Assembly (NCBI GenBank): GCA_028288785.1
Contig: JAQGHV010000165.1
Location: forward strand, 1 to 37,912
Length of the DNA stretch: 37,912 bases
Source of the DNA: Rhodospirillales bacterium
Lineage (GTDB): Bacteria; Pseudomonadota; Alphaproteobacteria; Acetobacterales; Acetobacteraceae
Reading direction: 5' to 3'
In this document: positions 6,824-17,046 of the stretch, in pieces
How the letters are laid out: each line of letters opens with the position of its first letter
Position numbering within the stretch: position 1 is the stretch's first letter
Notes under the pieces: generated by a model
Databases searched by the model: none
Told to the model about the DNA's origin: nothing
What the model saw: only the letters and a program-made list of their open reading frames with translations
Made by a program: the position numbers and the translations under genes

Positions 6824-9800
6824 TCAGAACGACTGCTGAAAGTAGGACTGCAGAGGCGCAACATCAAGGGTTCCGGCCTTGAGCGCCGCGATGGCATGCA
6901 CCGCTGCCCGGGCGCCCGCCGCCGTGGTGTAGTGAGGAACGCCGTGCGTCAGCGCGCTGCGCCGGATGTCGAAACTGTCCGATACGCTCTGGCCGCCGCC
7001 GGTCGTGTTGATCACGAGCTGGATATCGCCGGACTTGATGGCGTCCACGCAGTGCGGCCGGCCCTCCAGCACCTTGTTCACCACGGTGACCTCGATGCCG
7101 GCCTCGCGCAGGCGAGCTGCGGTGCCACGCGTGGCCAGCAAGGCGAAGCCCATTTCCGTCAGCCGCCGCGCCAGGGAAACGGCCGCACCCTTGTCGTTGT
7201 CCTTGACCGAGATGAAAGCCCGTCCGGTCACCGGCAGGTTCACCCCCGCGCCCATCTGCGCCTTGAGGAAGGCGCGCTCGAAGGAGCGGTCGAGGCCCAT
7301 GACCTCGCCGGTGGACTTCATCTCCGGGCCCAAAATCACGTCCACATTGGGAAAGCGGTTGAACGGGAAGACGGCTTCCTTCACGGCGACATGGCGGTAG
7401 ATCGCGTCATCGTCGAGCTTGAAACTTTTGAGCAGCGCGCCGGCCATGACCTGGGCGCCGATCTTCGCGACCGCAATGCCGGTCGCCTTGGCGACGAAGG
7501 GCACCGTTCGGGACGCACGTGGGTTCACTTCGAGCACGAAGATCTCCCCATCCTTGACGGCATACTGCACGTTCATCAGTCCGCACACCTTCAGCGCGCG
7601 CGCCATCGCCTCGGTCTCGGCCTTTAGCTCGGTGACGATGGCGGGGGGCAACGAGTAGGGCGGCAGCGAGCAGGCGCTGTCGCCCGAATGGATGCCGGCT
7701 TCCTCGATGTGTTCCATGACGCCCGCGACGTAGACGGCACCCTCGCTATCCGCGATGCAGTCCACATCCACCTCGATGGCGTCGGCCAGGTACTGGTCGA
7801 TGAGGATGGGGTTCTCGCCGGAGACGCGCACGGCTTCCTTGCCGAAACGGAGCAGCTGTTCGCGGTTGTACGCGATCTCCATCGCGCGGCCGCCCAACAC
7901 GTAGGACGGGCGGACCACCACGGGGTAGCCGATGCGATCCGCCTGCACGAGGGCCTCGTCGAGCGTGCGCGCGATGCCGTTCTTCGGCTGCTTCAGACCG
8001 AGGGTCTTCAGCAGCCCCTGAAACAGCTCGCGGTCCTCGGCCATGTCGATGGCCTCCGCGCTGGTGCCGAGGATCGGGATGCCCGCTTTGTGCAGCGCCT
8101 GGGACAGCTTGAGCGGCGTCTGCCCGCCATACTGCACGATACAGCCGAGCAGGGTTCCGTTCTGCTGTTCCGTCCGAATTAGCGCGAGCACGTCCTCCTC
8201 GGTCAGGGGCTCAAAATAGAGCCGGTCGGAGGTGTCGTAGTCGGTGCTCACCGTCTCCGGATTGCAGTTGACCATGATGGTCTCGAAGCCGGCATCGCGT
8301 AGCGCATAGGCGGCGTGGACGCAGCAATAGTCGAACTCGATCCCCTGCCCGATCCGGTTCGGGCCGCCACCGAGGATGATGATCTTCTGCCGGTCGGTGG
8401 GCCGCGATTCGCAAACCGGCTCGCCAAAACCGCCCTCATAGGTCGAGTACATGTAGGGCGTGTCGGACACGAACTCCGCGGCGCAGGTGTCGATGCGCTT
8501 GTACACCGGGTGCACGTTGAGCGCCTCGCGGTGCGCGGTGACGGCGGTCGCGCTGCTTTTGGTGAGCGTCGCCAAGCGGGTGTCGGAAAAGCCCATCGCC
8601 TTGAGCGCGCGCAGCGTCTGCGTAGTCTTGGGCAGGCCGTTGGCTTCCACGTCGCGCTCGGCGGCGATGATCGTGGCGAGCTGGTCTAGGATCCAGGGAT
8701 CGAACTTGGACGCGTCATGGATGTCGGTGAGCGGCACGCCGGCGCGGATGGCGTCGGCTGCGACCAGCAGACGGTCCGGCTTGGCGATTGTCAGCGCCGC
8801 GCGGTACGCCTCGGGCGAACCGTCGCCCGGCACCTCGACGGGATCGAGGCCCGTCAGCCCCGTCTCCAACCCGCGGAGGCCCTTCTGCAGCGCCTCCGCG
8901 AAGGAGCGCCCAATCGCCATCGTCTCGCCGACCGACTTCATCGAGGTCGTGAGCGTCACCGGCGTGCCGGGGAACTTCTCGAAGGTGAAGCGCGGGATCT
9001 TCACCACCACGTAGTCGATGGTGGGCTCGAAGCTCGCCGGCGTCACGCGCGTGATGTCGTTGGCGAGCTCGTCCAGCGTGTAGCCAACCGCGAGCTTGGC
9101 CGCGACCTTGGCGATGGGAAAACCGGTTGCCTTGGAAGCCAGCGCCGATGAGCGCGACACGCGCGGGTTCATCTCGATCACGACCATGCGGCCATCGACC
9201 GGGTTGATGCCGAATTGCACGTTGGAGCCACCGGTATCGACGCCGATCTCGCGCAAGCAGGCAACCGAGGCGTCGCGCATCCGCTGATACTCGCGGTCGG
9301 TAAGCGTGAGGGCGGGAGCGATCGTGATGCTGTCGCCGGTATGCACGCCCATCGGGTCCAGATTTTCGATGGAGCAGATGATGATGCAATTGTCGTTGCG
9401 GTCGCGCACGACCTCCATCTCGTATTCCTTCCAGCCGAGGACGCTTTCCTCGACCAGGATCTCGGTCGTCATCGAGGCGGCCAGGCCACCGCCGGCGATC
9501 TGCTCGAATTCCTCGCGGTTGTAGGCGATGCCGCCGCCGGTGCCGCCGAGCGTGAAGGAGGGCCGGATGACGCAGGGCAGCTTGATGAGGTCGAGCGCGG
9601 CGCGCGCCTCCTCCATCGTGTGGGCGATGGCGGAGCGGGGCGATTCAATGCCGATCTTGGTCATCGCGTCGCGGAACTTCAGCCGATCCTCGGCCTTGTC
9701 GATCACCTCGGCCTTGGCGCCGATAAGCTCGCACTTGTACTTCTCGAGGATGCCGGCCTCCGCGAGCTTCAGCGCGGTGTTGAGCGCGGTCTGCCCACCC

Positions 9801-10069
9801 ATCGTCGGCAGCAGCGCGTCTGGGCGTTCCTTGGCGATGATCTTTTCGACCATCTCGACGGTGATCGGCTCAATGTAGGTCGCGTCCGCCAGGCCCGGAT
9901 CGGTCATGATCGTGGCCGGGTTGGAGTTCACCAGGATGACGCGGTAGCCCTCCGCACGAAGCGCCTTGCACGCTTGGGCGCCGGAATAGTCGAACTCGCA
10001 GCCCTGGCCGATGACGATGGGGCCGGCGCCGATGATGAGGATGGACTTGATGTCGGTGCGTTTCGGCAT
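6824..10069 (-). CDS. carB: Carbamoyl-phosphate synthase large subunit
   Basis: A full-length 1081-aa CarB that makes carbamoyl phosphate from bicarbonate, ATP and ammonia channelled from CarA, feeding arginine and pyrimidine synthesis. Two homologous synthetase halves are visible. Each opens with its own dinucleotide-like block ([23 protein letters not shown] and [22 protein letters not shown]) and carries an ATP-grasp domain ([11 protein letters not shown] and [10 protein letters not shown]). A C-terminal MGS-like allosteric domain follows ([29 protein letters not shown]). The partner carA lies about 2.7 kb upstream on the same strand, separated by six genes. The start codon is 30 bp after the 102-aa membrane gene. 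Confidence 0.98.
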   Translation of the reverse strand: MPKRTDIKSILIIGAGPIVIGQGCEFDYSGAQACKALRAEGYRVILVNSNPATIMTDPGLADATYIEPITVEMVEKIIAKERPDALLPTMGGQTALNTALKLAEAGILEKYKCELIGAKAEVIDKAEDRLKFRDAMTKIGIESPRSAIAHTMEEARAALDLIKLPCVIRPSFTLGGTGGGIAYNREEFEQIAGGGLAASMTTEILVEESVLGWKEYEMEVVRDRNDNCIIICSIENLDPMGVHTGDSITIAPALTLTDREYQRMRDASVACLREIGVDTGGSNVQFGINPVDGRMVVIEMNPRVSRSSALASKATGFPIAKVAAKLAVGYTLDELANDITRVTPASFEPTIDYVVVKIPRFTFEKFPGTPVTLTTSMKSVGETMAIGRSFAEALQKGLRGLETGLTGLDPVEVPGDGSPEAYRAALTIAKPDRLLVAADAIRAGVPLTDIHDASKFDPWILDQLATIIAAERDVEANGLPKTTQTLRALKAMGFSDTRLATLTKSSATAVTAHREALNVHPVYKRIDTCAAEFVSDTPYMYSTYEGGFGEPVCESRPTDRQKIIILGGGPNRIGQGIEFDYCCVHAAYALRDAGFETIMVNCNPETVSTDYDTSDRLYFEPLTEEDVLALIRTEQQNGTLLGCIVQYGGQTPLKLSQALHKAGIPILGTSAEAIDMAEDRELFQGLLKTLGLKQPKNGIARTLDEALVQADRIGYPVVVRPSYVLGGRAMEIAYNREQLLRFGKEAVRVSGENPILIDQYLADAIEVDVDCIADSEGAVYVAGVMEHIEEAGIHSGDSACSLPPYSLPPAIVTELKAETEAMARALKVCGLMNVQYAVKDGEIFVLEVNPRASRTVPFVAKATGIAVAKIGAQVMAGALLKSFKLDDDAIYRHVAVKEAVFPFNRFPNVDVILGPEMKSTGEVMGLDRSFERAFLKAQMGAGVNLPVTGRAFISVKDNDKGAAVSLARRLTEMGFALLATRGTAARLREAGIEVTVVNKVLEGRPHCVDAIKSGDIQLVINTTGGGQSVSDSFDIRRSALTHGVPHYTTAAGARAAVHAIAALKAGTLDVAPLQSYFQQSF

Positions 10070-10099
10070 GGGAACTCCAGTGACGTCAGGCGGGGTGCG

Positions 10100-10408
10100 T
10101 CAGGCGCGCCGGCGGGTGGCGAGCACCCACAGCAGCAGCCCGGCGATGATGGGCAGGATGAGGCCAAGCACGAAGGGTGGCAGCAGCATCATCAGATGCA
10201 GCCCGCCGCCATCGGGCGGCAGTTTGATCAGGCCGACGCCGGCGAAGACGCATCCCGCGAGCATGCCGAGCAGCGGTGCCAACGCGGCGGCAACGGCGCG
10301 CGGCACGATCCGGCTCAGCAGGGCGTAGATCGCTATGGAGAGCCCGAGCAGGGCACCGCCGACCAGTGCGACATGGCCAGCCATCGGCAGGGAGTCGAGG
10401 AGGTTCAT
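10100..10408 (-). CDS. Small three-helix membrane protein (third of three)
   Basis: A 102-aa protein of unknown function with three strongly hydrophobic segments (LVGGALLGLSIAIYALL, ALAPLLGMLAGCVFAGVGLI, MMLLPPFVLGLILPIIAGLLLWVL) and a basic RRR tail. The start MNLLDSLPMAGH was chosen because it falls 1 nt after the preceding gene's stop; the longer ORF runs into that gene. It is the last of three consecutive, tightly packed tiny membrane genes before carB. No domain was recognised. Tight coupling suggests the three form one complex. Confidence 0.75.
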   Translation of the reverse strand: MNLLDSLPMAGHVALVGGALLGLSIAIYALLSRIVPRAVAAALAPLLGMLAGCVFAGVGLIKLPPDGGGLHLMMLLPPFVLGLILPIIAGLLLWVLATRRRA

Positions 10409-10409
10409 C

Positions 10410-10667
10410 TCAGGCGCCCGTGTGGATGCCACGCGCCACGAAGGGCAATGCGGCGAGATGGGTGGCCGACCAGAAGGCGAACAGCGCAAGCGTCGGCCCA
10501 ACGCCGAGCAGGCTCGACACCATCAGATGCGCGAGGGCCGAGAGCGCCATGATCGGCGGCACGGCGTCGGGTGTGCGGGTGTGCAGCAGCCCAGTCGCGA
10601 GACGCCCCGCCGCATAGGCATACAGCGCGCCCACCGGCAGCAAGACGATGAAGAGCCAAGGCGACAT
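10410..10667 (-). CDS. Small three-helix membrane protein (second of three)
   Basis: An 85-aa hydrophobic protein with about three predicted membrane spans (LFIVLLPVGALYAYAAG, PPIMALSALAHLMVSSLLGV, TLALFAFWSATHLAALPFV). Its ATG overlaps the upstream gene's stop by one base (TGATG), a sign of translational coupling. No recognisable family. The repeated pattern of roughly 90-aa, three-span proteins in this block hints at paralogous or co-assembled subunits, though the sequences are not obviously alike by eye. Confidence 0.75.
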   Translation of the reverse strand: MSPWLFIVLLPVGALYAYAAGRLATGLLHTRTPDAVPPIMALSALAHLMVSSLLGVGPTLALFAFWSATHLAALPFVARGIHTGA

Positions 10668-10963
10668 CAGAGAGCCGGCCGCGCCCGGCGCGGCAGCAGC
10701 GCCAGGATGGGCATCGCAATGAGCTGCAGGATGGATGAGAACAGCAGCGCGAATAGCGCGGTCTCGCCGTAGGGATACCGCATCGTGAAAGGCAGCGCGA
10801 CAAGGCCGATGATGCCGAGGCAGGCGAAGCTGGCGAGCAGCACGCGCCCAGCGCGCGGCATCGCCACGGCAAGGCGCCAGAACAACGGTGTCCCGACCAC
10901 CAGCACCGCCACGGCGATGGCCGCGGCGATATAGACGACGCTGAGGTCAAGGGAGATGAACAT
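10667..10963 (-). CDS. Small three-helix membrane protein (first of three)
   Basis: A 98-aa integral membrane protein with segments YIAAAIAVAVLVVGTPLFW, VLLASFACLGIIGLVALPF and ALFALLFSSILQLIAMPILALL and a positively charged C-terminus (RRARP). It starts 2 bp after the LysE-family stop and overlaps the next small membrane gene by 1 bp. No function recognised. Position in the car operon suggests constitutive, housekeeping-level expression. Confidence 0.75.
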   Translation of the reverse strand: MFISLDLSVVYIAAAIAVAVLVVGTPLFWRLAVAMPRAGRVLLASFACLGIIGLVALPFTMRYPYGETALFALLFSSILQLIAMPILALLPRRARPAL

Positions 10964-10965
10964 GC

Positions 10966-11598
10966 TCAGCTTCGGCTTTCGGTCGCGAGCTTCACCGCGA
11001 GCAGCCCAAGCGCCCCGCCCAGAACCCAGCGCTGCGCCGCCATCCAGCCCGGCCGCGTGCCTAGGAAGCGGGAGACGCCGGCCGCACCCCAGACCAGCAC
11101 CGCATCGAACACCGTGCAGACCGCGATCTGGATGCCGCCGAGGATGATGCCTTGGGTCAGCACATCACCGCGCGTCGCGTCGATGAAGGGCGGCAGCACG
11201 GCCACGTAGAACAGCGCCACCTTCGGGTTCAGCGCCGCCGTGGCGATGCCCACCGTGAACAGCCGCAACGCCGGCTCGCGCGGCATCGGCCTGACCGCGA
11301 AGATCGGCGCGCCACCGGGACGCAGGCACTGCCAGGCGAGGTAGAGCAGGTAGGCCGCACCACCGAGGCGCAGCGCATCCCAGGCGAGCGGCACCGCGAA
11401 CAGCGCCGCGGTGATCCCTGCCGCCGCACAAAGCATGATGAGCAGCGAGCCGAACTGGCAGCCCATGAGGCTGATCATCCCCGCGCCGGTGCCCTGCGCG
11501 AGCGAGCGGGAGACGAGGTAGAGCATGTTCGGCCCCGGCGTCGCCGCGAGGCCCAACGAGAGCACCATCATCACCAGCAGGGTTTCGACGGAGGGCAT
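10966..11598 (-). CDS. LysE/RhtB-family amino acid exporter
   Basis: A 210-aa inner-membrane exporter with the LysE-family signature near the N-terminus (GLAATPGPNMLYLVSRSLAQGTGAGMISLMGCQFG), about six hydrophobic spans and the expected length. Family members export amino acids such as lysine, arginine, threonine or homoserine. Its start overlaps the stop of the upstream secreted-protein gene (TGATG). Residence in an operon with carbamoyl-phosphate synthase (arginine supply) and threonine ammonia-lyase makes amino-acid overflow a reasonable guess. The actual substrate is not readable. Confidence 0.88.
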   Translation of the reverse strand: MPSVETLLVMMVLSLGLAATPGPNMLYLVSRSLAQGTGAGMISLMGCQFGSLLIMLCAAAGITAALFAVPLAWDALRLGGAAYLLYLAWQCLRPGGAPIFAVRPMPREPALRLFTVGIATAALNPKVALFYVAVLPPFIDATRGDVLTQGIILGGIQIAVCTVFDAVLVWGAAGVSRFLGTRPGWMAAQRWVLGGALGLLAVKLATESRS

Positions 11599-12005
11599 CA
11601 GCGGAACTCCTCGTCCCGCGGCACCGCGCGCAACCAGGCGCGCAGCCGCCAGAACCCGTCATCCAGCATCGAGGTGCTGCGCGCGTAGCCGATGCGCGCG
11701 ACGAGCGGCAGGTCGACCGCGGCCTCTTCCCAGCGCGGCGGGTGGTCCACCATGTTGATGGCCTCGATCGCGACGACGCCCTCGATGCGGCCACTTGCGT
11801 CGCGCAGCAGGGCATGGCCCGGCGCGTCAGCGCCCTTGCCCGGCATCGCCATCAGCCGCTGGCCGCGGCAGATCGCCAGGCTGTGCCGCGCATCCGGGCT
11901 CACGCTGCGCATGACGGGATCCTGACAATCGACCGGGGTGGCGGTTGCGGCTGCGATGACGATCAGGCCGGCGAAGGCGGCGAGGCTCGCGGGGAGGAGT
12001 TTCAT
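11598..12005 (-). CDS. Secreted hypothetical protein
   Basis: A 135-aa protein with a clear Sec signal peptide (MKLLPASLAAFAGLIVIAAATATP, cleavage probably near residue 23). It has a short mature domain containing two cysteines (DCQDP... AICRG). The mature part is mixed charged/hydrophobic with no motif I recognise (RIEGVVAIEAINMVDHPPRW, GFWRLRAWLRAVPRDEEFR). The start is 3 bp after the SDR stop and the end overlaps the LysE gene by 1 bp, so it belongs to the operon. The two cysteines could pair in the periplasm. Confidence 0.75.
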   Translation of the reverse strand: MKLLPASLAAFAGLIVIAAATATPVDCQDPVMRSVSPDARHSLAICRGQRLMAMPGKGADAPGHALLRDASGRIEGVVAIEAINMVDHPPRWEEAAVDLPLVARIGYARSTSMLDDGFWRLRAWLRAVPRDEEFR

Positions 12006-12008
12006 GCG

Positions 12009-12759
12009 TCAGCCCTGCACGGAATAGCCGCCATCGACGGGGATCGCGGTCCCGGTGATGAAGGCGGCGGCGTCGGAAGCGAGGAAGGCGGCGATGCCTT
12101 CGAAATCCTGTGGCGAGCCCCAGCGCTTGGCCGGCGTGCGCGCGAGGACATTGTCGTTCAGCAGCGGCATGTCACCGCGCGCCTTGCGGGTGAGGTCTGT
12201 GTCGATCCAGCCCGGCAGGATGGCGTTGACGGTGATGCCATCCGCCGCCCAGGCCGTGGCGAGCGCCTTGGTGAACTGCACGATGCCACCCTTGGACGCG
12301 GCATAGGCGATGTGCAGCGGCATCCCGAAGATGGACAGCATCGAGCCGTTGTTGATGACCCGCCCATGCCCGCTCGCCTTAAGATGCGGATGGGCCGCCT
12401 TCGCGGTGAGGTAGGCGGAGGTCAGGTTGGTGTCGACGACCGTGTGCCAGTCGGCTTCATCATAAGCCTCGGGGCGGTTGCGGATATTTGTCCCGGCGTT
12501 GTTCACCAGGATGTCGAGCCGGCCAAAGCGGGCGATGGTGGCCGCGATGGCGGCGGTGATCGAAGCCGGATCGGTGATATCGGTGTGCGTCGCTTCCGCC
12601 TCGGCGCCGAGGGCGCGCAGCTCGGCGACCGCAGCGGCGTTCTTGGCCGGGTTGCGCGCGGCGACCATGATCTTTGCGCCGGCCTTGGCGAGACCGCTGG
12701 CGAGGCCCAGCCCGATGCCGCCATTGCCGCCGGTGACGAAGGCGACGCGGCCGCTGAGG

Positions 12760-12767
<8 letters not shown>
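12009..12767 (-). CDS. Short-chain dehydrogenase/reductase (SDR)
   Basis: A 252-aa classical SDR. The NAD(P) motif VTGGNGGIGLG is at the N-terminus, NNAG in the middle, catalytic Ser in NNGSMLS and Tyr/Lys in YAASK, with the late PGWIDTDLT and GTAIPVDGG blocks. This is the FabG/gluconate-dehydrogenase-like group; substrate unknown. The GTG at 12773 adds two residues (MAMF) and is an alternative start. Either start overlaps the end of carA (8 or 14 bp), implying coupled translation. Why an SDR is wedged between carA and carB is unclear. Confidence 0.9.
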
Positions 12768-14143
<1,376 letters not shown>

Positions 14144-14145
<2 letters not shown>

Positions 14146-14156
14146 AAGGTCCTTAT
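14144..14156. promoter_or_regulatory. Perfect palindrome over the carA start codon and ribosome-binding site
   Basis: ATAAGG-T-CCTTAT is a perfect 13-bp palindrome that includes the carA Shine-Dalgarno (AAGGA on the minus strand) and part of the ATG. With a 1-nt centre it suits a dimeric DNA-binding protein better than an RNA hairpin. It lies 1 bp from the next palindrome. Function is inferred. Confidence 0.5.
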
Positions 14157-14157
14157 C

Positions 14158-14174
14158 TGGGAAAAAATTTCCCA
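14158..14174. promoter_or_regulatory. 17-bp perfect inverted repeat upstream of carA
   Basis: TGGGAAA-AAA-TTTCCCA is a perfect inverted repeat (7-bp arms, 3-bp spacer) that is unusually AT-rich for this genome. It is centred about 20 bp upstream of the HTH-carA start and lies between carA and divergent yqeY. It could be an operator, possibly for the HTH of CarA itself, or a 5'-UTR hairpin controlling the operon. A -10-like TATTAT lies about 25 bp further upstream on the minus strand, but no convincing -35 was found. Confidence 0.55.
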
Positions 14175-14295
14175 CGTCCAGCTCGATGCGCACGGGCGAT
14201 AATATTTCTCCCATGCGCCATATTCGGCTATCTGACCTTCCCCCATCTTCCGCTGGCGCGGCCATGTTGCGCCAGAAGCATCAGGAGTACGCGCG

Positions 14296-14751
14296 ATGGA
14301 TTTGCGCAGCCGTTTCACTGCCGCCCTGAAAACCTCGATGATCGCCAAGGACGGGCCGCAGACCTCCACCATCCGCATGATCATGGCGAAGCTCAAGGAT
14401 TCGGACATCGCCGCGCGCCCGAGCGGTGTGGATCAGATCCCGGAGGAGCAGATCATCTCGATGCTGCGTGGCATGGCGAAGTCCCGGCGCGAGAGCATTG
14501 AGATGTACACCCAGGGCAACCGCCCCGAGCTCGCCGCCAAGGAAGCCGCGGAGATCGCCGTGATCGAGGGATTCCTGCCGGTCCAGATGGATGCGAGCGC
14601 CGTCGAGGCCGCGGTGGATGCAGCGATCGCCAAGGCGGGCGCGACTTCGGTCAAGGAGATGGGCAAGGTCATGGCCGTGCTGCGCGCGAAGTATGCGGCG
14701 ACACTCGACATGGCGAAGGCCGGCGCGCTGGTGAAGGCGAAGCTCGGCTAA
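14296..14751 (+). CDS. yqeY: GatB/YqeY domain-containing protein
   Basis: A 151-aa cytosolic protein of the YqeY family, homologous to the tRNA-binding tail domain of GatB. Recognisable features are the start MDLRSRFTAALKTSMIAKD, the repeated Lys/Glu-rich helices (ELAAKEAAEIAVIEGFLPVQM) and the end KEMGKVMAVLRAKYAATLDMAKAGALVKAKLG. Exact role unknown; amidotransferase-like tRNA interaction is the usual suggestion. It is divergent from carA across 150 bp and its stop overlaps the kinase stop (convergent, TAA/TAG sharing bases). Confidence 0.92.
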   Translation: MDLRSRFTAALKTSMIAKDGPQTSTIRMIMAKLKDSDIAARPSGVDQIPEEQIISMLRGMAKSRRESIEMYTQGNRPELAAKEAAEIAVIEGFLPVQMDASAVEAAVDAAIAKAGATSVKEMGKVMAVLRAKYAATLDMAKAGALVKAKLG

Positions 14752-16094
14752 CCCAGGCGCCCGGCCAGGTATCGGGCGCGCTCCGCCGGGTCCTCGATGT
14801 GTTCGGCGGTCCGCGTCCACAGCACCGGGAGTGGCGCGCCATCGGCCGCGGCCCGCCGGACCATCAGCGCCGCGATCGGCCCTACGAAGGGCAGCAGCGC
14901 CTTTCGCAGCATTTCGAGCTCGGCAGGTGTCGCCCCTGCGGCCACCGCCTGCCCTGCAGGCGCAGGCTGCATGGGCTTTGCGCCCGCCGTCGACTGAGTG
15001 GCGACGCCACTAAGGCTCCGCGTCGCCTCCTGCCGAAAACGCCGCCGCGCTTCGGGATCAGGGATGCTCTCGGCAAGCTTTTCGCACAGGGCCGTGGTCG
15101 TGCTTGCCTCACGCAGCGCGCTGCGCAGCAGGACGGCGGCGATAGGGCCGACATGGGCGGCAAGGTTGCGCTCGAGCGCGGTGAGCGCCGCGCCGTCGAG
15201 TTGTATCCCGGCGGGGGCGGTGCGGGGCGGCGTTGAGACCACCAAGGTGGCATCCGCAGCACCGCCACCAAGCGTCGCCGCGCGCATTGCAGCGGCCATG
15301 CCAGCGGCATCGGGAAAGCGATCAGCCGCGCGCTTCGCCATCGCGCGTGCGAGTACGCCAGGCAGGCCCGGGAAGGCCGTGACGATGTGCGGAGGCAGGG
15401 GCACCGGCTTGGCATGGATGACCCGGTAGACGACCTCCATCATGTTGCCGATGCCGAAGGCACGTTCGCCGGCGAGCAGTTCGAGCAGGACGGATCCCGC
15501 CGAGAACAGGTCCGACCGCGCATCCACAGGCTCGCCGAGGCATTGCTCTGGCGACATGTAGCTGGGCGAGCCGATCATGTCGCCGACACGGGTGAGATCG
15601 GAATCGCCCAGCCGCGCAATCCCGAAATCCGCGACCTTGCAGCGCATATCTGGCAGCAACAACAGGTTCGCCGGCTTGATGTCGCGATGCACGATACCCG
15701 CCGCATGCGCGGTGCCGAGCGCATCCAGCACCTGGCCAAGGATTGCCGTAGCCTCGGCCACGGTCAGCCGTCGCCCGGCCGCCAAGGCTGCCTGCAGGCT
15801 GACGCCTTCGACGAATTCCATGGCCAGGTAGGGTTGCCCCTCATGGATGCCGAAATCATGCACGGCGACGATATTGGGGTGTGGGCAGCGGCTGGACGCG
15901 CGGGCTTCGCGCCGGAACCGGCTCATGTATTCGTCGCCGTCCGCGCCTTCGAGCAGAGAGCGGGCGATCAGCTTGATGGCGAGGGTACGTTCGAGGTCGG
16001 GATCATGCGCGCGCAGGATTACGCCCATCGCGCCGCGGCCAATCACTCCCTGAATCTCGTAGCGGCCGATCTGCCGCGGTACCACCTCCGTCAT
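14748..16094 (-). CDS. Serine/threonine protein kinase with duplicated C-terminal helical domain
   Basis: A 448-aa Hanks-type kinase. The glycine loop is GRGAMG (19-24), the ATP lysine Lys41, the catalytic loop HRDIKPAN (Asp138), then DFG 156-158 and the SPSYMSPEQ activation segment. All catalytic residues are present. There is no transmembrane helix, unlike PknB. After about residue 300 come two related repeats of roughly 55 aa (about 303-357 and 391-445). They share VGPIAA-x-L/M-x-x-R-x-A and I-x-DP-x-x-R-x-R, resembling DUF8082-like tails seen on some bacterial kinases. The start MTEVVPRQIGRYEI is preceded by GGGGA. The gene is 34 bp downstream of the heme sensor, probably as its output or partner. 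Confidence 0.92.
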   Translation of the reverse strand: MTEVVPRQIGRYEIQGVIGRGAMGVILRAHDPDLERTLAIKLIARSLLEGADGDEYMSRFRREARASSRCPHPNIVAVHDFGIHEGQPYLAMEFVEGVSLQAALAAGRRLTVAEATAILGQVLDALGTAHAAGIVHRDIKPANLLLLPDMRCKVADFGIARLGDSDLTRVGDMIGSPSYMSPEQCLGEPVDARSDLFSAGSVLLELLAGERAFGIGNMMEVVYRVIHAKPVPLPPHIVTAFPGLPGVLARAMAKRAADRFPDAAGMAAAMRAATLGGGAADATLVVSTPPRTAPAGIQLDGAALTALERNLAAHVGPIAAVLLRSALREASTTTALCEKLAESIPDPEARRRFRQEATRSLSGVATQSTAGAKPMQPAPAGQAVAAGATPAELEMLRKALLPFVGPIAALMVRRAAADGAPLPVLWTRTAEHIEDPAERARYLAGRLG

Positions 16095-16104
16095 CGGATC
16101 CCCA

Positions 16105-16132
16105 GCTTCGATTGTCAGGCTTCGATTGTCAG
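16105..16132. repeat. 14-bp tandem duplication at the sensor stop codon
   Basis: GCTTCGATTGTCAG occurs twice head-to-tail, followed by a partial third unit (GCTTC). The second copy contains the stop codon of the HAMP sensor; the first lies in the spacer to the kinase. This looks like a recent slippage duplication that leaves the stop intact but lengthens the sensor-kinase spacer. Confidence 0.85.
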
Positions 16133-17001
16133 GCTTCCAGCATGCGCATGGCGTTGGCCAAGCTCCGGCGCATGAGGTTGAAGGAGCGGCCGAGCGAAGC
16201 GATCTCATCCTTGCCCTTGGGCACGAACTCCGGCGCATCCAGCTCACCCGCGGCGACACGTCCGGCGGCTTCGGTCATCCGCTTCACGGGCCGGACAATG
16301 ACGTAGTGGAGCAGCAGGTTCAACAGCACCAGCATGGCCAGGAACACGCCGCCCAAGCTGATCAGCAAGGCATTGAGCTGCCGCGCTGCGCGGGCGAGCG
16401 GAACGCTCAGCGGCACCGAGACGATCTGTGCTCCGATCACGTCACCGAGGCGCCAGCCGAAGCCGTTGGCCGCGCCGTAGAGGTCGATCATCGTGGCGGG
16501 GGCCGCTGCCGGGGTGGAATGGCAGGTGAGGCAGGCACCGTCCGTGAGGCGAAAGGGCCGGGCCAGCGTCAGCACGTTGCCGGAGGGCGTCTGCCGTTCG
16601 CTGACATGCTCCGTGAGCGTCGTGGTGCGTCGGAAAATGTCGATCAGGCCAGCCTCCCAATCCGTCGCGCGGTCGGCGGGATTCGTCGGATTGATCGCTG
16701 CTTCCTTGTAGGCGTAGTCGGGGTAGTCAGCGGCCATCGTGCGCAGGACGGTCTGCGCCGCCCAGGATGGCACCGTGTGTGGCAGGAAGCGCGTGGTGCC
16801 CGCATCTGCCAGAAGGGGTGCGATTTCGCCGCTGGTATAGCGGCGCACCGCCGTCGCCTGTTGCATGAGGAGCCCCGCCTCGTGCAGCACCTGGCGGCGC
16901 GCATCCTCCTCGGCGATGGTCTTGGCGAAGAAGGCAGCCGCCGCCATCCCCACCACGAAGGCGCCGATCATGACGAGGTTGAACTTGATGCTCAGGTTCA
17001 T
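16129..17001 (-). CDS. Membrane c-type heme sensor (DUF3365/Tll0287-like) with HAMP domain
   Basis: A 290-aa protein with one N-terminal membrane helix (about 8-26) and a periplasmic domain of about 180 residues. That domain contains a covalent heme site CLTCH (157-161) within a DUF3365/Tll0287-like context (PTNPADRATDWEAGLIDIFRR... LTLARPFRLTDGACLTCHS). A second helix (about 209-234) and a HAMP domain (about 233-286, VRPVKRMTEAAGRVAAGELD... DEIASLGRSFNLMRRSL) follow. The protein ends immediately after HAMP, so it has no kinase, cyclase or methyl-accepting output of its own. Neighbours in the operon are the pseudo-caspase upstream (45-bp gap) and the kinase downstream (34 bp). A redox- or ligand-sensing input is inferred. 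Confidence 0.88.
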   Translation of the reverse strand: MNLSIKFNLVMIGAFVVGMAAAAFFAKTIAEEDARRQVLHEAGLLMQQATAVRRYTSGEIAPLLADAGTTRFLPHTVPSWAAQTVLRTMAADYPDYAYKEAAINPTNPADRATDWEAGLIDIFRRTTTLTEHVSERQTPSGNVLTLARPFRLTDGACLTCHSTPAAAPATMIDLYGAANGFGWRLGDVIGAQIVSVPLSVPLARAARQLNALLISLGGVFLAMLVLLNLLLHYVIVRPVKRMTEAAGRVAAGELDAPEFVPKGKDEIASLGRSFNLMRRSLANAMRMLEA

Positions 17002-17046
17002 CGGCAGTCCCCTAGCGGTTTTCGCGAAGCGAGTTCGGACGCATGG

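Noticed and set aside
9215-10552. 445-aa plus-strand ORF opposite carB and the small membrane genes
   Set aside because: Antisense shadow; Asp/His/Gly/Arg-rich with no motif.
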